The notes beneath the pieces were generated by a model, which did no database searches, was not told the DNA's origin, and saw only the letters and a program-made list of their open reading frames with translations. Shown piece after piece: positions 7,805-15,837 of a stretch of DNA of 64,000 nt (its first letter is position 1; each line of letters opens with the position of its first letter). The DNA is from Ancylobacter radicis (GTDB lineage Bacteria; Pseudomonadota; Alphaproteobacteria; Rhizobiales; Xanthobacteraceae), in the NCBI RefSeq assembly GCF_018449475.1, contig NZ_JAHCQH010000020.1:186001-250000 (forward strand), read 5' to 3'. The translations under genes and the position numbers were made by a program.

Positions 7805-8080
7805 TTACTGGCGGTATTGCTGGATGCGCGTGGTGCGCAGCCCGGCGAGACCGTGGCGGTCGATCGAGGCCTGCCAGGACAGGAACTCCTCGGTCGTCAG
7901 AGTGTAACGCTTGCAGGCCTCCTCAAGACTGAGGAGACCGCCGCGCACGGCGGCAACAACTTCCGCCTTGCGGCGGATGACCCACCGCCGGGTGTTTGGC
8001 GGGGGCAGATCAGCAATGGTTAACGGACTTCCGTCCGGCCCGATTACATATTTCACCCTCGGGCGGTAGGGCTCGGTCAT
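7805..8080 (-). CDS. sciP: SciP-like CtrA inhibitor (DUF1153)
   Basis: A small protein of 91 residues with the highly conserved DUF1153 sequence: RPRVKYVIGPDGSPLT, RWVIRRKAEVVAAV, and GLAGLRTTRIQQYR at the end. In Caulobacter, SciP binds the cell-cycle regulator CtrA and blocks activation of its promoters. A helix-turn-helix-like region (LLSLEEACKRYTLTTEEFLSW) is visible. An upstream in-frame TTG at 8095 would add five residues; the ATG at 8080 fits remembered homologues better. It is divergent from mnmA and has its own terminator. Confidence 0.9.
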   Translation of the reverse strand: MTEPYRPRVKYVIGPDGSPLTIADLPPPNTRRWVIRRKAEVVAAVRGGLLSLEEACKRYTLTTEEFLSWQASIDRHGLAGLRTTRIQQYRQ

Positions 8081-8371
8081 GTTACGCTCACTCAATACAC
8101 GCGATCAATGAGAGTAGGTTACCTGCCGAGCCTTAAATATTTCCCTAAACGAATCACACGATGGTGATGCCGCAGCGCGTAGTGCTTTGTTAATCCTTGG
8201 GAAGGACTTTGTTTACGGTTTCTGACGCAGCGGAAGCGGTATCCATGGGTGGAATGCGCCATTTGCCGGGCTGAGGGTTCATAGAATGGCCGGGGTGGAC
8301 TATATAAGCGTCTCGGCACGCCGCCCGGCGCCGCCGCCCCTCCGCCCCGAACCTGGCAGCGCCTCTCCTCC
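8081..8371. promoter_or_regulatory. Divergent sciP-mnmA intergenic region
   Basis: The region is more AT-rich than its surroundings. It holds a GANTC methylation-type site (GAATC, 8151-8155) and a degenerate CtrA-like pair, TTAA at 8133-8136 and CTAA at 8145-8148, with a spacing of 8 rather than the usual 7. A CtrA-controlled sciP promoter would fit known Caulobacter biology, but the match is weak. No gene is seen here. Confidence 0.35.
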
Positions 8372-9559
8372 ATGATCCGTCTCGACGACACGCCCCGTTC
8401 TCCCGCCCAGACCCGTGTGGTCGTGGCGATGTCGGGCGGCGTGGATTCCTCGGTGGTCGCCGCGCTCTATGCGCAGGCGGGCTATGACGTGGTGGGCGTC
8501 ACGCTCCAGCTCTACGACCATGGCGAGGCGATGCACCACCGGCCGGGCGCCTGCTGCGCCGGGCAGGACATTTATGACGCGCGCACCGTGGCCGAGAAGC
8601 TCGGCATTCCCCATTACGTGCTGGATTACGAGAGCCGCTTCCGCCATGCGGTGATCGAGCGTTTCGCCGATGCCTATGCGGCGGGGGAGACGCCCATTCC
8701 CTGCGTCGACTGCAACCGCACGGTCAAGTTCCGCGACCTGCTGGAGACCGCGCGCGACCTCGGCGCCGATATTCTCGCCACCGGCCATTACGTCACCAGC
8801 CGGGCGCTGCCGAACGGGCGGCGGGCGCTGTTCCGCCCGCTCGATGAGAGCCGCGACCAGAGCTATTTCCTCTACGCCACCACGCAGGCGCAGATCGACA
8901 TGCTGCGCTTTCCTCTGGGGGAGACCACCAAGCCGGAAGTGCGCGCGCTGGCCGAGAGCTTCGGGCTGAAAGTGGCGGACAAGCCGGACAGCCAGGACAT
9001 CTGCTTCGTGCCGAACGGGCACTACACCGCGATCGTCGAGAAGCTGCGCCCGGAAGCCGCCGAGCCGGGCGAGATCGTGCATATGGACGGGCGGGTGCTC
9101 GGCCGCCATGCCGGGGTGATGCGCTTCACCATCGGCCAGCGCAAGGGTCTGGGCATCGCCGCCGCCGAGCCGCTTTATGTGGTGGGCATCGACGCGGCCG
9201 CGCGGCGCGTGCTGGTCGGCCCGCGCGAGGCGCTGGGCGTCACCGTCATCCGCGTCGACGAGGTGAACTGGATTGGCGATGAAACGTTGGAAGACGCGGC
9301 GGGAGCCGGGCGCGACGTTTTCGTGAAGGTGCGCTCGGCGCGGGCGCCCATGCCGGGTCATCTCGCCCATGCGGCGGATGGCAGCATCGAGGTTCATCTG
9401 GCCGCCGCCGAGGAAGGCGTGGCGCCGGGACAGGCCTGCGTCTTCTATGAGGACGGCGCTCCCTCGGCCCGGCTGCTGGGCGGGGGCGTCATCCGGCGGG
9501 CGCGGGAGACCTTCACGGCGCTGACACGTGACATTGAGATGGTGTCACGCAGCGCCTGA
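8372..9559 (+). CDS. mnmA: tRNA-specific 2-thiouridylase MnmA
   Basis: The protein has 395 residues. It thiolates U34 of tRNA Lys, Glu and Gln using ATP and a persulfide relay. The PP-loop SGGVDSS is at residues 21-27. The paired cysteines are Cys114 in CVDCNR and Cys211 in [10 protein letters not shown], the expected nucleophile and persulfide positions. The GQRKGLGI segment and C-terminal beta domain are present. The additional pair in GACCAGQD (61-62) is seen in many alphaproteobacterial members. It is transcribed away from sciP. Confidence 0.96.
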   Translation: MIRLDDTPRSPAQTRVVVAMSGGVDSSVVAALYAQAGYDVVGVTLQLYDHGEAMHHRPGACCAGQDIYDARTVAEKLGIPHYVLDYESRFRHAVIERFADAYAAGETPIPCVDCNRTVKFRDLLETARDLGADILATGHYVTSRALPNGRRALFRPLDESRDQSYFLYATTQAQIDMLRFPLGETTKPEVRALAESFGLKVADKPDSQDICFVPNGHYTAIVEKLRPEAAEPGEIVHMDGRVLGRHAGVMRFTIGQRKGLGIAAAEPLYVVGIDAAARRVLVGPREALGVTVIRVDEVNWIGDETLEDAAGAGRDVFVKVRSARAPMPGHLAHAADGSIEVHLAAAEEGVAPGQACVFYEDGAPSARLLGGGVIRRARETFTALTRDIEMVSRSA

Positions 9560-9636
9560 GGCGCCTCGCGCGTTGAGTCGACGATTACGTCACGGGAGCC
9601 ACGAGCGGCGACCGGGTGAGAGGGCAGGGGATACAG

Positions 9637-10335
9637 ATGACGCCGACCGATCTTGATCGCGCCACCGTCGAGGAAGCCTATGCCCGCTGGGCACCCGTCT
9701 ATGACGTGGTGTTCGGCGCGGTGTTCGAGCCCGGCCGCAAGGCGGCGATCAAGGCGGCGGAACGCATCGGCGGCCGCCTGCTCGAATTCGGCGTCGGCAC
9801 CGGTTTCGCCCTGCCGGCCTATAAGCGCAGCAACCGCATCGTCGGCGTCGATATTTCCGAGCCCATGCTGCAAAAGGCGCGCGAGAAGGTCGAGAAGGAA
9901 AAGCTCCCCCATATCGAGGGCCTGTGCCTGATGGACGGCGCCCATATGGGCTTTGCCGATGCCAGCTTCGACGTGGTGGTGGCGCAGTTCGTGATCACCG
10001 TGGTGCCGCACCCGGAGGCGACGCTGGACGAAATGGCCCGCGTGCTGAAGCCCGGCGGCGAGATCATCCTGGTCAACCATCTCGGCGCCGAGGACGGCCC
10101 GCGCGCCGTGTTCGAACGCTGGTTCGCCCGCAAGGCGCGCAAGCTCGGCTGGCGTCCCGAATTCCAGTTCGCCCGGCTGCGCAACTGGGCGCTGGCCAAT
10201 GGCACGGTCGACATGCCGATCGCCCGCGACGTGGCGCTCGGCATGTACACCATGGTGCGCTTCCGCAAGCGCAGCGCCGCCGAGATCGCGGCGGGCCGGG
10301 TGGACGAGATCGAGACCGTCGCGCTGGCGGGGTGA
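9637..10335 (+). CDS. pmtA: Phosphatidylethanolamine N-methyltransferase, PmtA type
   Basis: A class I SAM-dependent methyltransferase of 232 residues. The N-terminus YARWAPVYDVVFG and SAM motif LEFGVGTGFALP (49-60) are those of the Rhodobacter/rhizobial PmtA family, which methylates phosphatidylethanolamine toward phosphatidylcholine at the membrane. The ATG at 9637 has GGCAGGGG upstream; the frame also opens at a GTG at 9616. A UbiE-like methyltransferase with another substrate is the main alternative. The stop codon lies inside the loop of the first terminator hairpin. Confidence 0.85.
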   Translation: MTPTDLDRATVEEAYARWAPVYDVVFGAVFEPGRKAAIKAAERIGGRLLEFGVGTGFALPAYKRSNRIVGVDISEPMLQKAREKVEKEKLPHIEGLCLMDGAHMGFADASFDVVVAQFVITVVPHPEATLDEMARVLKPGGEIILVNHLGAEDGPRAVFERWFARKARKLGWRPEFQFARLRNWALANGTVDMPIARDVALGMYTMVRFRKRSAAEIAAGRVDEIETVALAG

Positions 10336-10402
10336 CACCCCGCTTTTAGAGCACGTGCGGGGTGAACCCCGCCTTTCAGGCGAATGGCGGGGAACCCCCG
10401 CC
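10327..10402. terminator. Three consecutive GC hairpins between convergent genes
   Basis: Three short hairpins follow one another: GCGGGG-TGACA-CCCCGC then TTTT (10327-10347), GCGGGG-TGAA-CCCCGC then CTTT (10357-10376), and GGCGGGG-AAC-CCCCGCC (10386-10402). The first overlaps the pmtA stop codon and ends in a T run on the plus strand. They sit between convergent pmtA and the maleate-isomerase-like gene and probably form a termination region. Confidence 0.65.
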
Positions 10403-10411
10403 GGGGCGCCG

Positions 10412-11224
10412 TCAGGCGAGCCCGCGCTCATAGAGCCGGCCGGCCGCCGGCTGCGCATCGGCCACGCCGCCGAGCCGCAGCGCGTGCCAGGCCATGGCGT
10501 GGTTCGAGGAGGTGACCGGCAGGCCGGTCGCCGCCTCGATGCGGGTGACGGCTTCCGCCACGCGCAGGCTGGTGCAGGAGACGAAGATCGCCTCGATGCC
10601 CGGCGCCTCGCGTGCCAGCCGCTCCGCCCCGGCGACGATGGACTCGACCGAGATGCAGGCCGCGTCCCGGTCGTCGCGGCGATCGAAGGTGGCGTAGGCC
10701 TCCACCCCGAAGCCCTGTGACACGAAGCTTTTGGCCATGCCGGCGGTGATTTCTGGCGCGTAGGGCGTGAGCATGGCGATGCGCCGCGCGCCCAGCGCCT
10801 TCAGCGCCGCCCGCGCGGCCGTGACCGGCGTGGTGCAGGCGACGCCGGGGCGCACCTTGCGGATTTCGCCGAACACATAGTCCTCGCCCAGCAGCATGGT
10901 CGCCGAGGTGCAGCCGAATGCGATCACATCAACCGGCGTGCCCGGCAGGATCAACGCCGCCGAGGGCGCGATGCGCGGGCCGATGGCGCGCAGCGTCTCC
11001 GGGGTGATTTCGGCATCATTGTGCAGCCGCGCCTCGTAGAGACCGACACCGGGCAGATCGAGCAGGTTGCGGAATTCAAATTCGATGGTCTGGTCGGTAC
11101 CGAGCACGACAAGGCCGATGGTGGCCCGCGCGCCGAGACGCGGGGCCAGCTCGGAGGTCATCACGCCAAGATCGCGCGGCGCGTGGACGAGTGAGGGGGA
11201 GGCGAGGGCAGCGGGCGGGGTCAT
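10412..11224 (-). CDS. Asp/Glu racemase / maleate isomerase superfamily protein (EutA-like)
   Basis: The product has 270 residues and two matched cysteine motifs, AFGCTSATML and FVSCTSLRV, the catalytic Cys pair of the maleate isomerase, arylmalonate decarboxylase and Asp/Glu racemase fold. The N-terminal RATIGLVVLGTDQTIEFEF fits the maleate-isomerase/EutA subgroup. It lies 37 bases downstream of a DadA-like dehydrogenase on the same strand, so the pair probably acts on one amino acid or its derivative. The substrate cannot be read from the sequence; racemase or cis-trans isomerase activity are both possible. Confidence 0.8.
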   Translation of the reverse strand: MTPPAALASPSLVHAPRDLGVMTSELAPRLGARATIGLVVLGTDQTIEFEFRNLLDLPGVGLYEARLHNDAEITPETLRAIGPRIAPSAALILPGTPVDVIAFGCTSATMLLGEDYVFGEIRKVRPGVACTTPVTAARAALKALGARRIAMLTPYAPEITAGMAKSFVSQGFGVEAYATFDRRDDRDAACISVESIVAGAERLAREAPGIEAIFVSCTSLRVAEAVTRIEAATGLPVTSSNHAMAWHALRLGGVADAQPAAGRLYERGLA

Positions 11225-11261
11225 CGGCGGAACCTCCGGGTGCGGCGGGCCGGCGCGGCGC

Positions 11262-12503
11262 TCAGGCCGCGAGGCCTTCCATGGGAATGGCCGGGGTCCG
11301 GCCGGCGATGAGGTCGGCGGTGATGCGCGCCGAGCCGTGCGACATGGTCCAGCCGATATGGCCGTGGCCGGTGTTGAGATAGAGATTGGCGAGGTGCCGC
11401 CGGCCGAAGAAGGGCAGGTTGGTGGGCGTCATCGGCCGCAGCCCGGCCCACATCTGCGCCCGCTCATAATCCGCCCCCTCGGGATAGAGCTCCTGCGTGA
11501 CCTTCTTCATGAAGGCGAAGTCGGCCGGTTTGTGGCTCTTGTCGTAACCGGCGAATTCCGCCGTGGCGGTGACACGGAGGCGGTCGCCGAAGCGGGAGAT
11601 GGCGACGAGGTTGTGCTCGTCGACGCTGCCCAGGCTCGGCGGCGCCGGCTGGTTGCCGACCGGGATGGTGAGCGAATAGCCCTTGATCGGGTAGATCGGC
11701 AGGTCGATGCCGATTTGCCGCGCCAGCGCCGCGCTGCCCGCGCCCATGGCCAGCACATAGGCGTCGCCGGTTACCGGCCCGGCCGGCGTGCGCACCCCGC
11801 TCACCCGGCCGCCGGAAACCTCCAGTCCGGTGACGGCAGTGCGCGTGCGCACCTCGCCGCCGCGCGCGGCGACAAGGGCGGCCAGCGCCCGCGTGAATTT
11901 GGCGGGATCGCCGGTCTCGTCGGTCGGGCACCAGATGGCGCCGGCGATCTGCTCGCGGGCATGGGCGAGAGCAGGCTCCAGCGCCACCACGCCGTCACGG
12001 TCCAGCACCGTGATGAGCTGCCCGTCCGATTCCAGCAGCCGCATATGGGCGATGCCGACATCGAGCGCCTGCTGGCTGCGGTGGAAATACAGCACGCCGC
12101 GATCATTGCGGTCATAGGCGATGGGTTCGCTGCCGATCACCTCCTGCAAAACTGCCTGCGAATAGGCGGCGAGGCGGTGCTTGAGCAGGGTGTTGCGGCG
12201 CGCCTTCCCGGCCGTGCACTCCATCAGGAACTGCCACGACCAGCTGTACAGGCGCGGATCGGCCGAGAGCCGGAAGCGCAGCGCCTGATCCTTGAGGAAC
12301 AGCGATTTCAGCAGCGTCATCGGGGCCTTGGGCGAGGACCACACGAAGGAGTGGCCCGGCGCGATCATCCCGGCATTGCCCCAGCTCGCCTCGTCCGCGA
12401 CCTCGGCGTTCTTTTCCAGCAGGACCACCTCATGGCCGTCCTTCTGCAGCTGGTAGGCGGTGGTGACGCCGACGACGCCCCCGCCGAGCACGATGATCCG
12501 CAT
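11262..12503 (-). CDS. D-amino-acid dehydrogenase, DadA-like FAD-dependent oxidoreductase
   Basis: A protein of 413 residues with an N-terminal dinucleotide-binding fold (VLGGGVVGVTTAYQL) and the DadA hallmark EASWGNAGMIAPGH. The C-terminal GLRPMTPTNLPFFGR and NTGHGHIGWTMSHG close the FAD domain as in DadA. DadA enzymes oxidise D-amino acids to 2-oxo acids and pass electrons to the respiratory chain. It is divergent from a GntR/FCD regulator, and the next gene downstream is a racemase/isomerase-family protein, so this is likely a small regulated catabolic unit. Substrate unknown. Confidence 0.87.
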   Translation of the reverse strand: MRIIVLGGGVVGVTTAYQLQKDGHEVVLLEKNAEVADEASWGNAGMIAPGHSFVWSSPKAPMTLLKSLFLKDQALRFRLSADPRLYSWSWQFLMECTAGKARRNTLLKHRLAAYSQAVLQEVIGSEPIAYDRNDRGVLYFHRSQQALDVGIAHMRLLESDGQLITVLDRDGVVALEPALAHAREQIAGAIWCPTDETGDPAKFTRALAALVAARGGEVRTRTAVTGLEVSGGRVSGVRTPAGPVTGDAYVLAMGAGSAALARQIGIDLPIYPIKGYSLTIPVGNQPAPPSLGSVDEHNLVAISRFGDRLRVTATAEFAGYDKSHKPADFAFMKKVTQELYPEGADYERAQMWAGLRPMTPTNLPFFGRRHLANLYLNTGHGHIGWTMSHGSARITADLIAGRTPAIPMEGLAA

Positions 12504-12587
12504 GTCGCCTCGATATGTCGCCTCGATCGACGCCCGGCCCTTGCGCCCGATCCGGCGCCCGCGCCGCCGCCTCTCGACCTTGGCTGA

Positions 12588-12603
12588 AAAGTGAGTACAC
12601 TTT
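12588..12603. promoter_or_regulatory. Candidate operator between the DadA-like gene and its GntR regulator
   Basis: A perfect inverted repeat, AAAGTG-AGTA-CACTTT, lies in the divergent intergenic region next to AT-rich DNA (TTTAAAATTC). GntR-family dimers bind such dyads. No experimental support; the link is by position only. Confidence 0.5.
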
Positions 12604-12691
12604 AAAATTCAGTGGCGAATGCACAATCTCAAATCTTGGGCATGAGCTGGTCAATCCCTGCGCAGGCCGGCCCCGGCCCGCCCGCCGAGGA

Positions 12692-13429
12692 ATGTTCGTG
12701 CCGATGACACCCCGCAGGATCACCGATGAGGCGCCGCAGGCGGGCAAGCGCCGGGCGCGCGCGGCCGACAGCGTCGAGCGCATCTACGCCCTCCTCAAGG
12801 AGGACGCGGCCGAATATCGCTTCCGGCCCGGCCAGAAGATCAACGAGGCGGAACTCGCGAGCGCGCTGAAGGTGAGCCGCACCCCGGTGCGGGCGGCGCT
12901 CCACCGGCTGGAGCGCGACGGCTTCGTCGTCACCATCCCCAATAAGGGTTTCTTCGCCCGCGACATCACCCCGGAGGCGGTGCGCGACCTGTACGAACTG
13001 CGCGCCGCCATCGAGCGCGCGGCCTTCGTGCTGGCGTGCCAGCGGGCCAGCGACATCGCGATCGAGGCCACCATCGCCGCGTGGGAGCAGCACAAGGAGC
13101 CCGCCGGGGCGGACTCATGGGCGGTCATCGCGCGGGCGGACGAGACCTTCCACCGGGCGCTGACGCGGCTGTCCGGCAACGCGCAGATGGACGCGGCGCT
13201 GGAGGCGATCGCCACGCGCATCCGCTTCTTCCGCCGCATCGCGCTCGAGGCCCTGCCGCAGCGGGCCACCGGCTATCGCGAGCATGCCGCCATCATCGAC
13301 GCGCTGCGCCGGCGCGACGCGGCGGGCGGGGCGGCGCTGGTGGAACAGCACATCACCCTGTCCTCCGCCCACGCCGTCGAAGTCGCCACACGAGGCCTCG
13401 CCCGCATCTTCTTCGGGGAGGTGGCGTGA
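12692..13429 (+). CDS. GntR-family transcriptional regulator with FCD domain
   Basis: The product has 245 residues from the ATG at 12692. It has an N-terminal winged helix (INEAELASALKVSRTPVRAA, then HRLERDGFV) and a C-terminal all-helical FCD ligand domain (EAVRDLYELRAAIERAAF; the later DETFHRAL and EHAAIIDAL supply the usual metal-binding His residues). The frame is open upstream to 12515, but that part crosses the probable promoter. GAGGA lies just before 12692 and is better spaced for the in-frame GTG at 12698, so the exact start is uncertain by a few codons. It probably regulates the divergent dehydrogenase/isomerase pair. Confidence 0.87.
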   Translation: MFVPMTPRRITDEAPQAGKRRARAADSVERIYALLKEDAAEYRFRPGQKINEAELASALKVSRTPVRAALHRLERDGFVVTIPNKGFFARDITPEAVRDLYELRAAIERAAFVLACQRASDIAIEATIAAWEQHKEPAGADSWAVIARADETFHRALTRLSGNAQMDAALEAIATRIRFFRRIALEALPQRATGYREHAAIIDALRRRDAAGGAALVEQHITLSSAHAVEVATRGLARIFFGEVA

Positions 13430-13518
13430 GGGGCGCGCGTCGGCAGGCTCGGGTAGGTTCGAAGGCGCCATAATCTGGCCCCTAGGTCTGTCAACCTGAG
13501 CCATGATAGACTACGCTC

Positions 13519-13812
13519 ATGCATCAGGCAGTGGACGCAAAAGTCGAAGAGGCCATCCGCGACATCGTGCTTCGCGCCATGGGTCCCGTGGGCGTGCGCT
13601 CGGTATCAGTGACCCCCGGCACCGACCATGATGGCGACGAGGTGCTGCGGGTTACCGTTCACTACACGGATGATGTGCGTCCCGTTAACACGGGTGTCAT
13701 GTCGGCCCTCGTCTCGGACATCCGCTCTAAACTCTGGGCCATGGGTGAAGACCGCTTTCCTCATGTAAGGCATGACTTTCCGGTTGAACCGAAAGTCGTC
13801 GGCTTTCGATGA
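13519..13812 (+). CDS. Small unknown protein paired with a HEPN-like gene
   Basis: A 97-residue protein I do not recognise. It starts with a short amphipathic helix (VDAKVEEAIRDIVLRAM), continues with probable beta strands (VRSVSVTPGT, EVLRVTVHYTDDV), a second helix (VMSALVSDIRSKLWAM) and ends DFPVEPKVVGFR. It overlaps the HEPN-like gene by ATGA, so the two are made together. It lacks the GSxARG and DxD motifs of the MNT nucleotidyltransferases that often accompany HEPN proteins. Local base composition is less GC-rich than the flanks. A partner or antitoxin role is only a guess. Confidence 0.7.
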   Translation: MHQAVDAKVEEAIRDIVLRAMGPVGVRSVSVTPGTDHDGDEVLRVTVHYTDDVRPVNTGVMSALVSDIRSKLWAMGEDRFPHVRHDFPVEPKVVGFR

Positions 13813-14270
13813 GCGACGAACTGCTTGGCGTTGCCCGACGGCTTGCCAAGGCGAGCCCTAAAAAGCCTCGGCAAGCCGATTTACGCCGAGCGGTATCGAC
13901 CTCCTATTACGCGCTGTTCCACGCTCTGGCGCGGAATGCCGCTGATGTCCTGGTCGGTGTCGGCACGGATCGACCCGACAAGGCATGGAACCACGCCTAT
14001 CGGGCACTCGATCATGGCTTTGCCAAGAAAGCGTGCCGGAGACTGCGTGATCTCGGATTTCCCCCTGATCTCTGCCTGTGCGGCGATGCCTTCGTGATCC
14101 TGCAGGAAGCTCGCCACGAGGCGGACTATAATCCGTCCTACAAAATCGACCGTGCCGAGACGCTGGCTTTCGTGGCCACGGCCGAGTCGGCAATCGCCAG
14201 CTTGAAATCGGCCAGCCGCAGGGATCGCAAGGCGCTGGCGGTCCAGCTTCTGCTCAACAGGCGGATCTAA
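13809..14270 (+). CDS. HEPN-domain-like protein (UPF0332-type)
   Basis: The product has 153 residues and is probably all helical. The motif RRAVSTSYYALFHAL (26-40) and the later ARHEADYNPS (101-110) are the two conserved blocks of UPF0332/HEPN proteins. The classical HEPN ribonuclease motif Rx4-6H is not obvious: His38 follows the YYALF block, and Arg102-His103 are adjacent. It is translationally coupled to the 97-residue partner upstream. Such pairs are often toxin-antitoxin or defence modules. Activity here is unproven. Confidence 0.8.
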   Translation: MSDELLGVARRLAKASPKKPRQADLRRAVSTSYYALFHALARNAADVLVGVGTDRPDKAWNHAYRALDHGFAKKACRRLRDLGFPPDLCLCGDAFVILQEARHEADYNPSYKIDRAETLAFVATAESAIASLKSASRRDRKALAVQLLLNRRI

Positions 14271-14333
14271 GACGTCTCGCTAAGCGCCCCACCGCCGACC
14301 CCACCGTGCCGGTCTTGGTGGTGCCCCATCGGC

Positions 14334-15743
14334 TCAGAACACCACGCTCGTGCGCACCCCCAGCACCGCCGCGTTGCGCAGAGACTGGGTCGGGTCCGAG
14401 CCGTCCGGCTGCGGGATGTTGCCGCCGGGGTGGATGACGTATTGGACGAAGGGCTGCACGCTGAGCCAGGGCGTCAGCGCGGCTTGATAGGTCACTTCCA
14501 CCACCGCCTCGCAATCCATCACCGGGCCGTCAAGGCCGGTGACGGCGTTGCGCGCGCGGTCCTCATCGGCGAGGTCGGGGCTGATCTTGGCATAGGCGAG
14601 GCCGATGCCGACCACGTCGTTCGGCCGGCCGGGCAGGCCGGTGAGGGCGAGGCCGGCGTCGACATAGAAGGAGATCGTGCTGCGGTCGCTTTGCGGGGCG
14701 ATGGCGGCGCGCATGAAGCCGGACAAGGTGGAGCCGCCACCCTGCCAGAGCTGCTGGTCGGCGATGGCATAGAGCGCGTAATTGCCGGACAGCGCCAGCG
14801 GGCCATCGGCGGCCGGATCGGCCAGGGAGAGGCCGTTGGCGGCGGTGGACAGGGATTCGTACGTTTCGGAATTGTACCAGGCGCCGACGCGATAGGTGCC
14901 GGAGAGCCCGCCCGTCGGGGCGTGCACATAGCTCGCCTCGACAATGGCGAACACCCCGTCATCGAGCGGGAAATCGACCCCGTGCGGGTTGTCGCCATCG
15001 CCCAGCGGGTTGCCATTGTACAGGCCGGCCTGCACCGACCAGGCCGGGTCCGGGCTCCAGCGCAGCCGCAGTCCGGGCGTCGGATAGGGATAGGCCGGGC
15101 CGCCGCCGGGCAGATCGCCGGCATTGAGCGCGGGCCAGCCAAAGCTCGAATTGATGAACAGGCTCGCCGTCTGGCTCTGCCAGAATTCGGTATCGGCGGC
15201 GATCTGGCCGATCCGCAGCGAGAGCGTGCCGCGCGCCATCTCCTGCTCCAGATACAGCTCGTTGAGACGCCAGCCGGCCTCCGCCTCGATGGAACTCACG
15301 GTGAGCAGGTTGCCGACATAATCGGCTGAGAGGCCCCGCCCCTGAATCCAGTAGCCGGACACGTGCAGCCGGGCGTCGGGCCAGCGGACCAGCTTGGCGA
15401 GATCGAGATCGAGCTGGCCTTCCAGCAGGCCGTCATAGGTGCCGCCCTGACGCATCCCGCCGGCGGCGTTGGCGAGGGCTTCGCCGGTCCAGTTCAGCGA
15501 GAGCGTGACGCCCTTGTCGACCAGAGCGGCGCGGTTGCCGCCCCAGTCGCCGGTCAACGTCGCGCGGATGAGCCCGTCATCGGCGGGCGCCGCAGCTGTT
15601 TGCGCCGCAGCCTGCTGCGCGGCGGCGGGCAGGAGGAGGGCGAGGAAAGCGAGCGGCACGCCGGCCGCCAGATGGAGCGGCCGGCGCCCGGCGATCCGTC
15701 GCCGGGTAACTCGTCTCCCGGTGGTCCGGCCTGTCCCGCCCAT
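14334..15743 (-). CDS. OprB-family carbohydrate-selective porin
   Basis: The protein has 469 residues from the ATG at 15743; the frame also extends to a TTG at 15794. An arginine-rich N-region and a hydrophobic segment (GVPLAFLALLLPAAAQ) form a signal peptide. The mature part begins with the OprB-like TLTGDWGGNRAALVDKGVTL and ends in phenylalanine (GVRTSVVF), as outer-membrane barrels do. Motifs with alternating aromatic residues run through the length. OprB porins let sugars cross the outer membrane. The downstream HEPN-like cassette is convergent with it. Confidence 0.85.
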   Translation of the reverse strand: MGGTGRTTGRRVTRRRIAGRRPLHLAAGVPLAFLALLLPAAAQQAAAQTAAAPADDGLIRATLTGDWGGNRAALVDKGVTLSLNWTGEALANAAGGMRQGGTYDGLLEGQLDLDLAKLVRWPDARLHVSGYWIQGRGLSADYVGNLLTVSSIEAEAGWRLNELYLEQEMARGTLSLRIGQIAADTEFWQSQTASLFINSSFGWPALNAGDLPGGGPAYPYPTPGLRLRWSPDPAWSVQAGLYNGNPLGDGDNPHGVDFPLDDGVFAIVEASYVHAPTGGLSGTYRVGAWYNSETYESLSTAANGLSLADPAADGPLALSGNYALYAIADQQLWQGGGSTLSGFMRAAIAPQSDRSTISFYVDAGLALTGLPGRPNDVVGIGLAYAKISPDLADEDRARNAVTGLDGPVMDCEAVVEVTYQAALTPWLSVQPFVQYVIHPGGNIPQPDGSDPTQSLRNAAVLGVRTSVVF

Positions 15744-15837
15744 GGCTCGCCCCGCCTCCCGACATCCGGCGCTTGCGGCCGAGGGGCCAGTCAAGCCCGG
15801 ACGGGCGCCGCTGTCTTACGCGGTCGCACCGCTCCCG

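Noticed and set aside
8133..8148. CtrA box controlling sciP
   Set aside because: TTAA and CTAA are separated by 8 bases and one half is imperfect; not enough to call a site, so it is only mentioned.
13519..13812. MNT nucleotidyltransferase antitoxin partner of the HEPN-like protein
   Set aside because: The protein has no GSxARG or paired Asp motif and its predicted strand order does not fit.
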